Source of the DNA: CAIMUX01 sp964473865
GTDB lineage: Bacteria; Eisenbacteria; RBG-16-71-46; CAIMUX01
Length of the DNA stretch: 64,000 bases
Direction: 5' to 3'
NCBI GenBank assembly: GCA_964473865.1
Contig: CAYYQN010000015.1
Span: 1-64,000 of the forward strand
Position numbers and translations under genes: made by a program. The notes under the pieces were generated by a model. It made no database searches. It was not told where the DNA came from and was given only the letters and a program-made list of their open reading frames with translations. Below are positions 1 to 8,635 of the stretch, piece by piece. Within the stretch, counting starts at the first letter, position 1. Every line of letters starts with the position of its first letter.

Positions 1-6
1 CGCGCG

Positions 7-351
7 GTGGGTCCCGGGGCATCGGGGGCGGAACGATCCGCGCTCGGCCCGCCATGCCTCTTTCACCACCTGACCGGGCTGTCCTGTCCCGGGTGTGGCG
101 CCACGCGGGCCTTTCTTCACCTGGTTCGAGGAGACCTGACGGCCGCAATCGGATCGAATCCGCTGTTGGTCGTGGCGGCTCTTCTCCTTCTGTGGGCGAA
201 GGTGGAGCCGAGACTGGCCGCCTCCCGGCGCGTCGCCCGGCGGCCGTTTCTGCAGCATCCGCTCGCCGGTTGGGGACTGGTGGGGTTGACGGTCCTTTTC
301 GCGGTGGCGAGGAACCTGCCATTCCCGGCGTTTCGCTGGCTGGCTCCGTAG
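7..351 (+). CDS. DUF2752 family membrane protein (start may lie upstream of window)
   Basis: A 114-residue protein, read from a GTG at the very edge of the window; the frame is open to the left edge, so the true start may be outside. The N-terminal half carries the DUF2752 signature: a Cys-containing stretch before 'TGLSCPGCGATRAF', then a Gly/Asp-rich segment and 'SNPLL'. Two hydrophobic segments follow at about residues 50-63 and 88-100. DUF2752 proteins are small inner-membrane proteins of unknown function. It converges on the PEP-CTERM gene, with a strong hairpin between them. Family assignment is good; function is unknown. Confidence 0.75.
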   Translation: MGPGASGAERSALGPPCLFHHLTGLSCPGCGATRAFLHLVRGDLTAAIGSNPLLVVAALLLLWAKVEPRLAASRRVARRPFLQHPLAGWGLVGLTVLFAVARNLPFPAFRWLAP

Positions 352-373
352 GGTGCGAAAGCGGTCAACGGAA

Positions 374-403
374 GACGACCCCCGGCGGCAGCCGGAGGTC
401 GTC
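374..403. terminator. Bidirectional hairpin terminator between convergent genes
   Basis: A 7-bp outer stem (GACGACC/GGTCGTC) and a 5-bp inner stem (CCGGC/GCCGG) are separated by a single C-A mismatch and closed by a GGCA loop. It lies in the 100-base gap between the stop codons of two converging genes. There is no long T run on either side, as is common for G+C-rich genomes. Confidence 0.5.
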
Positions 404-451
404 TCGGTGGAAAAGTGCGTGTGGCGGGTTCTGCGCCCGGCGCCCAACGGT

Positions 452-1108
452 TCAGCTGCGCTTGCGGAAGAATCCGAAGCCCAGGAGTCCAAGACCGAGG
501 CCAAGGAGACCGATGGTTCCGGGTTCGGGCACCACGCTCGTGATCATCGACTGGCCGTAGGGACCGATCGCCCGGAGGTAGATCCCCTCGTCCGTCTGCC
601 CCAACGACTCCGTGATCATGGAGGTGCCCTCGGTATTGGACTTGGCGCTCAACCCGCTGACATAGCGGAAGTTGCCGACGCCCAACCCGTCGCCCCCGTC
701 AACGACCACGTCCCAGATCGCAATCTGCAGGGCCGCTGCGGTTTCGGCGTCGTTCTTCGCATCCGTCAGGTAGTTCTTGTAGACCCAGGCGGCTCGTCCG
801 CCGTTGGCCAGCAGTGCGGTCGAGAGCGTCTCCACCTCGAATTCGGTCGGGATGGTGATCGTGTGCGCGAGGTCGACACAGAACACGTCCCCGAAGTACG
901 TCCCGTCGTTCGGGGGCAGAGGGTTGCCGATCGTGCCGCCGAAGTAGCCCTCCAGGCTTCCCGCGTAGACAGTGCGCGACGCGCCGTTGAAGAGAATCGT
1001 CACGGGGCTTGCGCCGTGGCCCCAGTCGAGTCCCAGTACAACCGCCGACGCCGGCGCGGTGAGCGCAACCGCCAGGATCAGCGCCGCAACAATGCTCTTC
1101 GTCCGCAT
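452..1108 (-). CDS. PEP-CTERM sorting domain protein (exported)
   Basis: A 218-residue exported protein. The ATG at 1108 is chosen over an upstream one because it is preceded by GGGAGG and begins a clean signal peptide (residues 1-22, ending 'LTAPASA'). The C terminus has the full PEP-CTERM tripartite signal: 'VPEPGT', a hydrophobic Gly/Leu-rich helix, then a basic tail 'FFRKRS'. In characterised systems exosortase recognises this signal at the inner membrane and the protein is sent to the surface or extracellular matrix. The body (about 23-190) has no motif I recognise, though its pattern resembles PEP-CTERM cargo with a 'thioester-like' DUF. No exosortase gene is in the window, but a CPBP protease of the PEP-CTERM-associated type lies at 54545-55234. 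Confidence 0.85.
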   Translation of the reverse strand: MRTKSIVAALILAVALTAPASAVVLGLDWGHGASPVTILFNGASRTVYAGSLEGYFGGTIGNPLPPNDGTYFGDVFCVDLAHTITIPTEFEVETLSTALLANGGRAAWVYKNYLTDAKNDAETAAALQIAIWDVVVDGGDGLGVGNFRYVSGLSAKSNTEGTSMITESLGQTDEGIYLRAIGPYGQSMITSVVPEPGTIGLLGLGLGLLGFGFFRKRS

Positions 1109-1167
1109 AACAGTGGTCCTCCCAGAGAAAGGGTGTCTGCTCGAGTTGTGGTACCAGCAATGGAACA

Positions 1168-1197
1168 AGTATAGAGAAATATCTGAAGCATCGTCAA
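1168..1197 (-). promoter_or_regulatory. Sigma70-type promoter for the PEP-CTERM gene
   Basis: On the minus strand TTGACG (1192-1197) and TATACT (1168-1173) are separated by 18 bases, within one base of consensus in each box. The predicted transcript starts near 1160, giving a leader of about 50 bases before the ATG at 1108. A short inverted repeat (AACTC/GAGTT) overlaps the upstream edge of the -35 box and could be an operator. Confidence 0.65.
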
Positions 1198-1401
1198 CTC
1201 CCAAGTTTCAGAGTTCTCTACTTATTGCTGCCCTATAGGTTACACCATCCGGCCGTCCGATGGACAGTGCATCCCCCGGTAGCCTGCCAGACGCCGCACC
1301 GGCACCGGAAAGCTCGTGGGGCCTTGGTCCGCTGTCCGGGTAAGATGATGCCACGCTTGGCATCGATGGGCAGAAACGCGAGGGGGGGGACGTCCGCGAC
1401 C

Positions 1402-4400
1402 ATGGCCGACGGCAGAGAGAGGGACAACCACAACCACGTATCGCCCGGCCCAGTTGCGGAAGATGGAGCGATGCTGGCTCTCACCCGCCGTGAGTACGAT
1501 CCTGACTACACGGCGTTTCACGACCTCATGGCGTTTCGGGTCCGCGAGGTGCTGCTCGTTTCCAGTCTCTACGACTCGTACATCCTGGAGGAGGACGGGC
1601 TCCTGTCGGAGTCTCTCGATGCGGAGTACCACCAGCTCAACCTGAGCTACGCTCCACACATCACCCAGGTCGCCACGGCCGAGGCGGCGCAGAAGGCGAT
1701 CGCGATGCGTCCGTTCGACCTGGTCATCACCCGTACGCGACTGGGCGAGATCGACCCGGTACGTTTCGCGCGGGAAGTGAAGAGAACACACCCCGACCTG
1801 CCGCTGGTGCTCCTGGCGGACAATCCTCCCGAGGCGAACCGCGTCAAGGATCAGAACCAGGCCGGCCACATCGACCAGGTCTTCGTGTGGCGCGGCGATG
1901 TCGCGATCTTCCTGGCCATCATCAAGTACATCGAGGATCGGTACAACGTGGAGTGGGACACGCGGGCGGCCGGCGTGCGGGTCATCCTTCTCGTGGAGAA
2001 CTCCGTCCGCTTCTACTCGTCGTATCTGCCGATGCTCTACCGTGAAGTCATGGAGCAGACCCAGGCTCTGATGGCGGACGGGGTCAACGCGCGACAACGC
2101 CTGCGCCGCATGAAGGGTCGTCCGAAGATCCTGCTGGCGGAGTCGTTCGAGCAGGCGTGGGCGCTCTTCGAGAAGCACCGCGCGCACCTTCTGGGGGTCA
2201 TCAGTGATGCGCGCTTCAAGCGGGAGGGACACGCGGATCCCCAGGCCGGGATCGAGTTTGTGCGGCGGGTCAAGCAGCGGGACGGGGACATGCCCGCGCT
2301 GATCCAGTCGTCAGACGTGGCCCTGGAGCCGAAGGCCCGGGAGATCGACGCGGCCTTCTTGTACAAGCATTCCCCGACCCTGCTCGAGGAACTCCGGTGC
2401 TTCATGCGGGCCAGCCTCGGATTCGGCGACTTCGTGTTCAGCTTGCCGGATGGAACGGAGGTGGCCCGGGTCCGCGACCTTGCCGAGATGGCGCGCGCCC
2501 TGCGGTCGATACCCGCGGAATCGGTGGCCTATCATGCGTCCCGCAACCACTTCTCCAACTGGTGCATGGCGCGCACGGAGTTCCAGCTTGCCTCCCGGTT
2601 GCGGCCGGTGCGGGTGTCGGAGTTTGCCGACGCCGAGGGGCTGCGCGACTACCTGTTGGCGGCGTTCGAGCAACTCCGGACCGATACCCGGCGCGGTGTG
2701 GTGGTCGACTTCGCCCGGGCGGATCTCGGGGAGCCCGGAGGTCTCGCGCGTATCGGCGGCGGGTCCATGGGGGGGAAGGGCCGCGGCCTGGGATTCATCA
2801 ACGGATTTCTCTCCCGCCGGCCGGAGAGGATCGAAGGGGTGCGGGTCTTCGTGCCTTCCACCGTAGTGCTCGGCACCGAGGTATTCGACCGGTTCCTTTC
2901 CGAGAACGACCTGGGGACGTTCGCCCTTTCCGACGTCCCGGACGAGGAGATCAACGAGGCGTTCCTCCGGGCCCAGCTCCCTCCGACGGTGTTGGGAGAT
3001 CTGGCTGCGATTGCGGAGCGGATCCGGTTCCCGCTCGCCGTTCGCTCTTCGAGCCTGCTCGAGGATGCACACGACCAGCCGTTCGCCGGCGTGTATCGGA
3101 CTCACATGCTGCCCAATGGCGCTCTCTCCGCGGAGAGCCGCCTGCGGGACCTCTGCGCCGCGATCAAGCTCGTCTACGCATCGACCTTTCTGCGCAACGC
3201 CAAGGCCTACCTCCGGCACACGCCGTATCGCGCGGAGGAGGAGAAGATGGCGGTGGTGATCCAGAAGGCGGTCGGACGGGCGCACGGTTCGCGCTTCTAC
3301 CCCGACTTCGCGGGGGTGGCGCGGTCCTACAACTACTACCCGGTCATGGACCTCAAGGCCGAGGACGGGATCGCGGTAGTGGCCCTGGGTTTCGGCAAGA
3401 CGGTGGTGGAGGGGGGAAGAGCGATCCGCTTCTCGCCGGGAGCGCCGGAGGTGCTGCCGCAGTTCAGCAGCACAGCGGAGATCCGGCACAATGCCCAGGT
3501 CGAGTTCTACGCGCTGGATCTCCGCGCGAGCCTGGCGTTTCCCGCCCTGGGTGTGCCGGACACGCTGGTGAAGCTCGATCTGGATGCGGCAGAGGCCGAT
3601 GGGACACTCGGGCCGATCGGGGCGACCTGGTCGGAAGACAACGACGTCGTCTACGACGGGATCTCCAGGCCCGGCACCCGTCTCGTCACATTCGGCCCGA
3701 TGCTGAAGCGGCGGACCTTTCCGCTCCCGGAGATCGTGCGGCGCCTGCTCCTTCTGGGCGCTGAGGCAATGAGCTGTCCGGTGGAGATCGAGTTCGCCGT
3801 GAACCTGGAAGGTGAGGACGGGAAGCCGGAATTCGGGCTCCTGCAGATCCGGCCGACGGTGGTGGAGTTCGGCACGGAGAACCTGGAAGAGGCGCTGCGG
3901 ACGATCGGCCCTGAACAGATCCTCTGTCTGAGTCATCAGGCCCTCGGTCACGGGCGCGTCCGCGACATCCGGGACGTGATCCTCGTTCGCGGCGACAGCT
4001 TCGACCGCGGACGGACCGAAGCGATTGCGGCCGAGGTGGGGAATCTCAACGGGAGACTGCAGCGGGAAGGCCGGCCGTACCTCCTGGTCGGGCCGGGCCG
4101 CTGGGGCACCTCAGACCGCTGGCTCGGGATCCCGGTGGAATGGCGTCAGATCGACGGCGCGAGCGCGATCGTCGAGACGGACCTCGATGACGTGCCGGTT
4201 CAGCCGTCCGAGGGAACCCACTTCTTCCAGAACCTGACCAGTCACGGCATGGGCTATTTCACGGTCCACCGTGGTCAGGGGGGCGGCTGGATCGACGAAG
4301 CCTGGCTGGAGCGCCAGCCGGTGGTGGAGACCACCGCGTATCTGCGGCACATCCGCCTGGAGTCGCCGCTGGATCTGCGTATCGACGGGAAGTCGCGAAA

Positions 4401-4452
4401 GGGCGTGGTCCTGAAGGGAGAGCCGAATCGAGGCCCTTTCCCGGACGGTTAG
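1402..4452 (+). CDS. PEP/pyruvate-binding domain protein with N-terminal receiver-like region
   Basis: A 1016-residue protein. The ATG at 1402 follows a G-rich Shine-Dalgarno about 10 bases upstream; the open frame runs further up but has no better start, and an ATG at 1471 is an alternative. The N-terminal third (about 40-400) looks like two response-regulator-like alpha/beta folds without an obvious phospho-acceptor pattern. From about 480 onward comes the ATP-grasp domain shared by pyruvate phosphate dikinase and PEP synthase, including 'SMGGKGRGLGF' and the nucleotide-binding 'AVRSSSLLEDA' near residue 545. The swivelling phosphohistidine domain and the C-terminal PEP-utilising barrel are not visible, so it cannot be a complete PEP synthase. 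The reaction is unknown; it probably transfers phosphate from ATP to a partner or senses PEP/pyruvate. It is divergent from the PEP-CTERM gene. Confidence 0.8.
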   Translation: MADGRERDNHNHVSPGPVAEDGAMLALTRREYDPDYTAFHDLMAFRVREVLLVSSLYDSYILEEDGLLSESLDAEYHQLNLSYAPHITQVATAEAAQKAIAMRPFDLVITRTRLGEIDPVRFAREVKRTHPDLPLVLLADNPPEANRVKDQNQAGHIDQVFVWRGDVAIFLAIIKYIEDRYNVEWDTRAAGVRVILLVENSVRFYSSYLPMLYREVMEQTQALMADGVNARQRLRRMKGRPKILLAESFEQAWALFEKHRAHLLGVISDARFKREGHADPQAGIEFVRRVKQRDGDMPALIQSSDVALEPKAREIDAAFLYKHSPTLLEELRCFMRASLGFGDFVFSLPDGTEVARVRDLAEMARALRSIPAESVAYHASRNHFSNWCMARTEFQLASRLRPVRVSEFADAEGLRDYLLAAFEQLRTDTRRGVVVDFARADLGEPGGLARIGGGSMGGKGRGLGFINGFLSRRPERIEGVRVFVPSTVVLGTEVFDRFLSENDLGTFALSDVPDEEINEAFLRAQLPPTVLGDLAAIAERIRFPLAVRSSSLLEDAHDQPFAGVYRTHMLPNGALSAESRLRDLCAAIKLVYASTFLRNAKAYLRHTPYRAEEEKMAVVIQKAVGRAHGSRFYPDFAGVARSYNYYPVMDLKAEDGIAVVALGFGKTVVEGGRAIRFSPGAPEVLPQFSSTAEIRHNAQVEFYALDLRASLAFPALGVPDTLVKLDLDAAEADGTLGPIGATWSEDNDVVYDGISRPGTRLVTFGPMLKRRTFPLPEIVRRLLLLGAEAMSCPVEIEFAVNLEGEDGKPEFGLLQIRPTVVEFGTENLEEALRTIGPEQILCLSHQALGHGRVRDIRDVILVRGDSFDRGRTEAIAAEVGNLNGRLQREGRPYLLVGPGRWGTSDRWLGIPVEWRQIDGASAIVETDLDDVPVQPSEGTHFFQNLTSHGMGYFTVHRGQGGGWIDEAWLERQPVVETTAYLRHIRLESPLDLRIDGKSRKGVVLKGEPNRGPFPDG

Positions 4453-4669
4453 CCGAACCGCGCCGTTTCCGGTCACCGCCATCGACGAGAGAGCCTCCCG
4501 CTACGCCACTGGCCAGGTACCGAGACTGCGCCGGCTCCGGGCCTGAAGTGGGGGTCCGCGGCGGCGCCCGTCGGTCTTTGGCCCGCGACGCAGCCGCCCG
4601 TTGCCAAGCCGTTCGCCGCGGCGTAACGTTCCCGCCGGCACCGAGATCAAATCCATCCGGAGGCACTCC

Positions 4670-5710
4670 ATGGACCGACGCCGCTTCCTCCTCGCCGGAT
4701 CGCAGCTGCTCGCGGCGAGTTCTCTCTGGCCGATTCTCAGTCCTTCCGGGAGGCTCGGACGGCCCGGGTGCCCAAGCCCGGGCGAGGCCGGAGCGGCTCT
4801 CTTGGGGGAGACGTCCGGTGGCACCGGAGGTTTGTCGGGTGCGACCGGGGGCGTGGCTGGCGCCGCCGGCGCGGCGGGCGATTCCGGGACGGCGCCGGGC
4901 TCGCCGCTTCTGGCCGTGGCTCACGGGCCGTCTCCCGAGGCCATCACGCGCGCGGCCGTGGAGGCGATCGGGGGGATGGGGCGGTTCATTTCGCGCGGCG
5001 CGCGCGTGGTGGTGAAGCCGAACATCGGCTGGGACCGCACCGCCGAGCAGGCAGCCGACACCAATCCCGAGGTTGTGGCGGCGCTGGTGAAGATGGCCCT
5101 GGAGGCGGGTGCGCGCAGCGTCCTCGTCATGGACAATCCGTGTAACGATCCGCGTCGCTGCTACCAGCGATCGGGCATCGCCGCGGCCGCGAAGGCGGCG
5201 GGAGGGACCGTTGACTTCTTTGAAGAGGACCGGGTGCGGATGATGAAGTTGGGAGGCGAGCGCCTCAAGGAGTGGGAGGTCCATCCGGCGATCATCGAGG
5301 CGGACGTACGCATCAACTGTCCGATCGCCAAACACCACGGTCTCTCTGAGCTGACCCTCGGCATGAAGAACTGGATGGGTTCGGTGGGGGGACCTCGCGG
5401 CAGGATGCACCAGGACATCGGGACCTGCATCGTGGATCTGGCGGCGTTCTTCCGTCCGCAGCTCACCGTCATCGACGCGGTGCGGGTCCTCACCCGGGGT
5501 GGGCCGCAGGGGGGGAGCCTCTCCGATGTAAAGAGGCTCGACCAGGTGATCGCCTCCGCGGACCCGGTTGCGGCGGAGGCGCGCGGCGCGGCGCTGGTTG
5601 GCCGGAAACCGGCGGAGTTCGCGTACATCGCCCGGGCCGAGGCGCGCGGCCTCGGCCGCGCCTCATGGTCCGCGGAGGAGGAGAGGCTGCTCGAGGTGGG
5701 AGCCGGATGA
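4670..5710 (+). CDS. DUF362 domain protein with Tat signal
   Basis: A 346-residue protein. The ATG at 4670 is preceded by CCGGAGG. It begins with a twin-arginine leader ('MDRRRFLLAGSQLL'), followed by a Gly/Ala-rich linker to about residue 75, then the DUF362 domain ('RVVVKPNIGWD', 'INCPIAKHH', 'GMKNWMGSVGG'). DUF362 proteins are often fused or adjacent to ferredoxin domains and are thought to handle iron-sulfur or redox cofactors, but no reaction is established. The next gene, 82 bases on, encodes a membrane iron-sulfur protein, so the pair probably forms an exported redox module. The Tat signal predicts folding with a cofactor before export. Confidence 0.85.
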   Translation: MDRRRFLLAGSQLLAASSLWPILSPSGRLGRPGCPSPGEAGAALLGETSGGTGGLSGATGGVAGAAGAAGDSGTAPGSPLLAVAHGPSPEAITRAAVEAIGGMGRFISRGARVVVKPNIGWDRTAEQAADTNPEVVAALVKMALEAGARSVLVMDNPCNDPRRCYQRSGIAAAAKAAGGTVDFFEEDRVRMMKLGGERLKEWEVHPAIIEADVRINCPIAKHHGLSELTLGMKNWMGSVGGPRGRMHQDIGTCIVDLAAFFRPQLTVIDAVRVLTRGGPQGGSLSDVKRLDQVIASADPVAAEARGAALVGRKPAEFAYIARAEARGLGRASWSAEEERLLEVGAG

Positions 5711-5792
5711 GTCCGGCTCCTGGGCAACCACTGGGGTCACGCCGAGCGGGCCGGGCGCATCGCGGGTCCGGGTCTGGGATCTAGAGGACCGG

Positions 5793-7424
5793 ATGCTGCG
5801 GCGGTTCCGCATCGCGACGCAATTCGCGTCCCTGGCGATCTTCCTCTATCTGCTGCTGCGCACGGTCGGGGTCGGCGAGGACCGTCTGGGGCCGCCGGTG
5901 CGGTTCTTCCTCGACATTGACCCACTCATCGGCCTGGCCGTCTGGCTCCGCACGAGAACGGTGCACGGTCTTCTGTGGCTATCGGGGGTGACGCTCCTGC
6001 TCGCGTTCGTCCTGGGGCGTTCGTTCTGCGGGTGGATCTGTCCGCTCGGTACGCTCGGTCAGGCGGCCGGCCGGTTGCGTCGGCCGCGGCGCGTCGAGAA
6101 GGCGGCCGATCGCTATCGTCCGGCGCAGGAAACGAAGGTCGCGGTGCTGGTCTTCGTACTCGGGGGAGCGCTCGCGGGCGCCCAGTGGAGCGGGATTCTC
6201 GACCCGCTCTGTCTCCTCGTGCGCGGGCTGGCGATCGGGCTCGGCCCGGGGACCGAGCGAGCCGTGCGCGACGGCGCGGCCGCTTTGGCGGGCACTCCCT
6301 TGGCGGCGGCGAGCGAGCCGGTTTATCGCGCCGTCCGCGACCTGTTGCTGGCCCCGCATCCGCCGCGCTTTGAGCAGGGAATGACGCTGTCCCTGCTGCT
6401 CGTCACGGTCCTGGCCCTCTCCTGGATCATTCGACGTTTCTGGTGCCGGATGCTCTGTCCGCTGGGGGCGCTTCTGGGGATCACGGCGCGCCTCGGTGCG
6501 CTTCGCCTGCGGCAAGATGACGAGCGCTGCACGAGCTGTGAGGTCTGCACGTATCATTGCCAGGGCGCCGCCGACCCTGACGTCAGGGGAGGTTGGCGGG
6601 CATCCGAGTGCTATGTCTGCGGCAATTGCACTGCGTCCTGCAACCGCCAGGGCCTGGCCTTCGCGCTCGAGCGGCCGCGCGTGATCGGGATGATCGCCTT
6701 GGCGACAAGATGGGCGGCGCAGAAGCTTCGCCGTCGCCGATCGGGACCTTCTCCGCGACCGCTCGTCTCTGCGGAGGTTGATCTCATGCGCCGGGGCGTT
6801 CTGGCATCGCTGGCGCTCGGACTGGCTTCCGGCCCCCTGGTCCGGGCGGCTCCCGCGCGGGCCGTGCCGAAAGGAAGCATCATCCGCCCCCCGGGATCGG
6901 GCCCGGAAGAGGAGTTCCTGGATCGGTGCATCCGTTGCGGCGAGTGCATGAAAGTCTGTCCGGCGAACGGGCTCCACCCCGCCGGTTTTGAGGCCGGGGC
7001 CTCCGGCCTCTGGGCGCCGGTCCTGCGCACTCGACTCGGATACTGTGAGTATCATTGCACGCTTTGCGGGCAGGTTTGCCCAACGGGTGCTATACCTAGG
7101 CTGACGACTGCCGAAAAGGAGAAGACGTTCCTTGGCCTGGCGTGGGTGGACACGGGCCGGTGCCTGCCGTACGCCTATGCCACGCCATGTATCGTCTGCG
7201 AGGAGCATTGCCCGACCTCGCCCAAGGCGATCCGCCTGGTCGAGGTGCAGGGACGAGCGGCGGATGGCACGATCCGGCAGCTGCGCCGGCCCACCGTGGA
7301 TCCGGTCCTTTGCGTCGGCTGCGGGGTGTGCGAATTCGTCTGTCCGCTGCCGGGTACGGCGGCCATCCGTGTCGAGGGAATCGGACGGACCCGTCGCGAG
7401 AACCCGTTCGCAACAGCGTGGTGA
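5793..7424 (+). CDS. NapH-NapG-like polyferredoxin membrane fusion
   Basis: A 543-residue protein. The ATG at 5793 follows TAGAGGA. Residues 1-330 resemble NapH/MauN/CcoG: several hydrophobic helices, the two Cys-Pro motifs 'GRSFCGWICPLG' and 'RRFWCRMLCPLG', and a ferredoxin region ('CTSCEVCTYHC', 'CYVCGNCTASC'). At about residue 332 a second leader-like segment starts ('MRRGVLASLALGLASG'), as at the N terminus of NapG/MauM. It is followed by NapG-type clusters ('CIRCGECMKVCP', 'CTLCGQVCP', 'CIVCEEHCP', 'CVGCGVCEFVCP'). It therefore appears to be NapH and NapG joined in one chain. In Nap systems these carry electrons from quinol across the membrane. No nitrate reductase is nearby; the neighbour is DUF362, so the acceptor is unknown. 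Confidence 0.85.
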   Translation: MLRRFRIATQFASLAIFLYLLLRTVGVGEDRLGPPVRFFLDIDPLIGLAVWLRTRTVHGLLWLSGVTLLLAFVLGRSFCGWICPLGTLGQAAGRLRRPRRVEKAADRYRPAQETKVAVLVFVLGGALAGAQWSGILDPLCLLVRGLAIGLGPGTERAVRDGAAALAGTPLAAASEPVYRAVRDLLLAPHPPRFEQGMTLSLLLVTVLALSWIIRRFWCRMLCPLGALLGITARLGALRLRQDDERCTSCEVCTYHCQGAADPDVRGGWRASECYVCGNCTASCNRQGLAFALERPRVIGMIALATRWAAQKLRRRRSGPSPRPLVSAEVDLMRRGVLASLALGLASGPLVRAAPARAVPKGSIIRPPGSGPEEEFLDRCIRCGECMKVCPANGLHPAGFEAGASGLWAPVLRTRLGYCEYHCTLCGQVCPTGAIPRLTTAEKEKTFLGLAWVDTGRCLPYAYATPCIVCEEHCPTSPKAIRLVEVQGRAADGTIRQLRRPTVDPVLCVGCGVCEFVCPLPGTAAIRVEGIGRTRRENPFATAW

Positions 7425-7520
7425 GGAACGGTCGGAAACGCCCGGCCGTCCCGACGAGATGACCACTGAGCGCCGCGTTCAGCCGGGCAATCCGGCGGTT
7501 CGTCGGCGACGGAGCCCCTG

Positions 7521-8429
7521 ATGGACGAGATCCACAGACTCGACGAGTCGGGCTACCGCGCGATGCTCGAGAGCCTTCTCGACGGCGTCTACTACACTGA
7601 TAGCTCGCGACGAATCTTGTTCTGGAACCGGGCCGCCGCCGACCTGACCGGTTTCCCGGCGGAGGAGGTCCTCGGCCGCCGCTGTGCCGACAGCATTCTC
7701 CAGCATGTGGATGGATGCGGTGAGGCGCAGTGTCAGGCCGATTGCCCCCTGGCGCGCACGGTGGCCGACGGCGCACCACGCAGGGAGCGGTTGATCCTGC
7801 ACCATCGTGCGGGCCACCGCGTGCCCGTGCTGGTGAGCGTGGCGCCGGTGCGGGATGCGGGCGGAGCGATCATCGGCGCCGTAGAGAGCTTCCGCCGGGA
7901 GGTGCCGGCCGATGAACAGACCGAGCGGATCACCGAGCTGGAGCGGCTCGCCCTTCTGGACCCGCTGACCGTCCTGCCCAATCGTCGCTGGCTCGGCCAG
8001 CAGCTGGAGGCCCGGATGGACGAGTATCGCCGGTACCGCTGGCCGTTCGGCGTCCTCATGATCGATCTGGACCACTTCAAGCGGGTGAATGACGTCCATG
8101 GCCATGAGGTCGGGGATCTGGTGCTCAAGGTGGTGGCGCAGAGTCTGTCCGCGGGCGCGCGGCTCTATGACACCGTGGGGCGCTGGGGAGGCGAGGAATT
8201 CCTGGGGATCGTGACCAACGTGGAGGCGGAACGGCTTCTCCGTATCGCCGAACGCCTGCGGGTCTTGGTGTCCACTTCCGAACTGCGCGAACCGGCGCGC
8301 CTGAGCGTGACCTGCTCCATCGGGGCGGCGGTCGTCCAGCCCGACGACACTCTCGAGGAACTGCTGCGCCGGGCGGACCAGGCGCTCTACCGGGCCAAGA
8401 CCGGTGGCCGGAATCGGGTGCTGGCCTAA
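7521..8429 (+). CDS. PAS-GGDEF diguanylate cyclase
   Basis: A 302-residue cytoplasmic protein with no membrane segment. The ATG at 7521 follows GGAGC. Residues 8-125 form a PAS domain with a cluster of four cysteines ('CADSILQHVDGCGEAQCQADC', about 55-75). Residues 140-300 form a GGDEF domain with an intact active-site loop 'RWGGEEF' near residue 220, so it should make cyclic di-GMP from two GTP. No RxxD inhibitory site is obvious just upstream of the loop. The cysteine-rich PAS may bind a metal, heme or iron-sulfur cluster or respond to redox. It sits 96 bases after the polyferredoxin gene on the same strand, consistent with a redox link. Confidence 0.9.
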   Translation: MDEIHRLDESGYRAMLESLLDGVYYTDSSRRILFWNRAAADLTGFPAEEVLGRRCADSILQHVDGCGEAQCQADCPLARTVADGAPRRERLILHHRAGHRVPVLVSVAPVRDAGGAIIGAVESFRREVPADEQTERITELERLALLDPLTVLPNRRWLGQQLEARMDEYRRYRWPFGVLMIDLDHFKRVNDVHGHEVGDLVLKVVAQSLSAGARLYDTVGRWGGEEFLGIVTNVEAERLLRIAERLRVLVSTSELREPARLSVTCSIGAAVVQPDDTLEELLRRADQALYRAKTGGRNRVLA

Positions 8430-8635
8430 CCGGATGCTGAAGAACCCAGGCCGCCGGCCGGTCGCGCGGCCCGGTTCCGGCCCGGACCGGCGGGGGAGCA
8501 GGCGCGACAGCGAAGGGCGCCTCCGGAAGGTGCGATCGGGCTGGGGATTTCGCTTTGCCTGATCGACGCGGCGCATCCAAACTGATCGGTTGCGATCCCG
8601 ACTGCGCGGGCGGAGTCCTGGCCCGAGGAGGAGTC

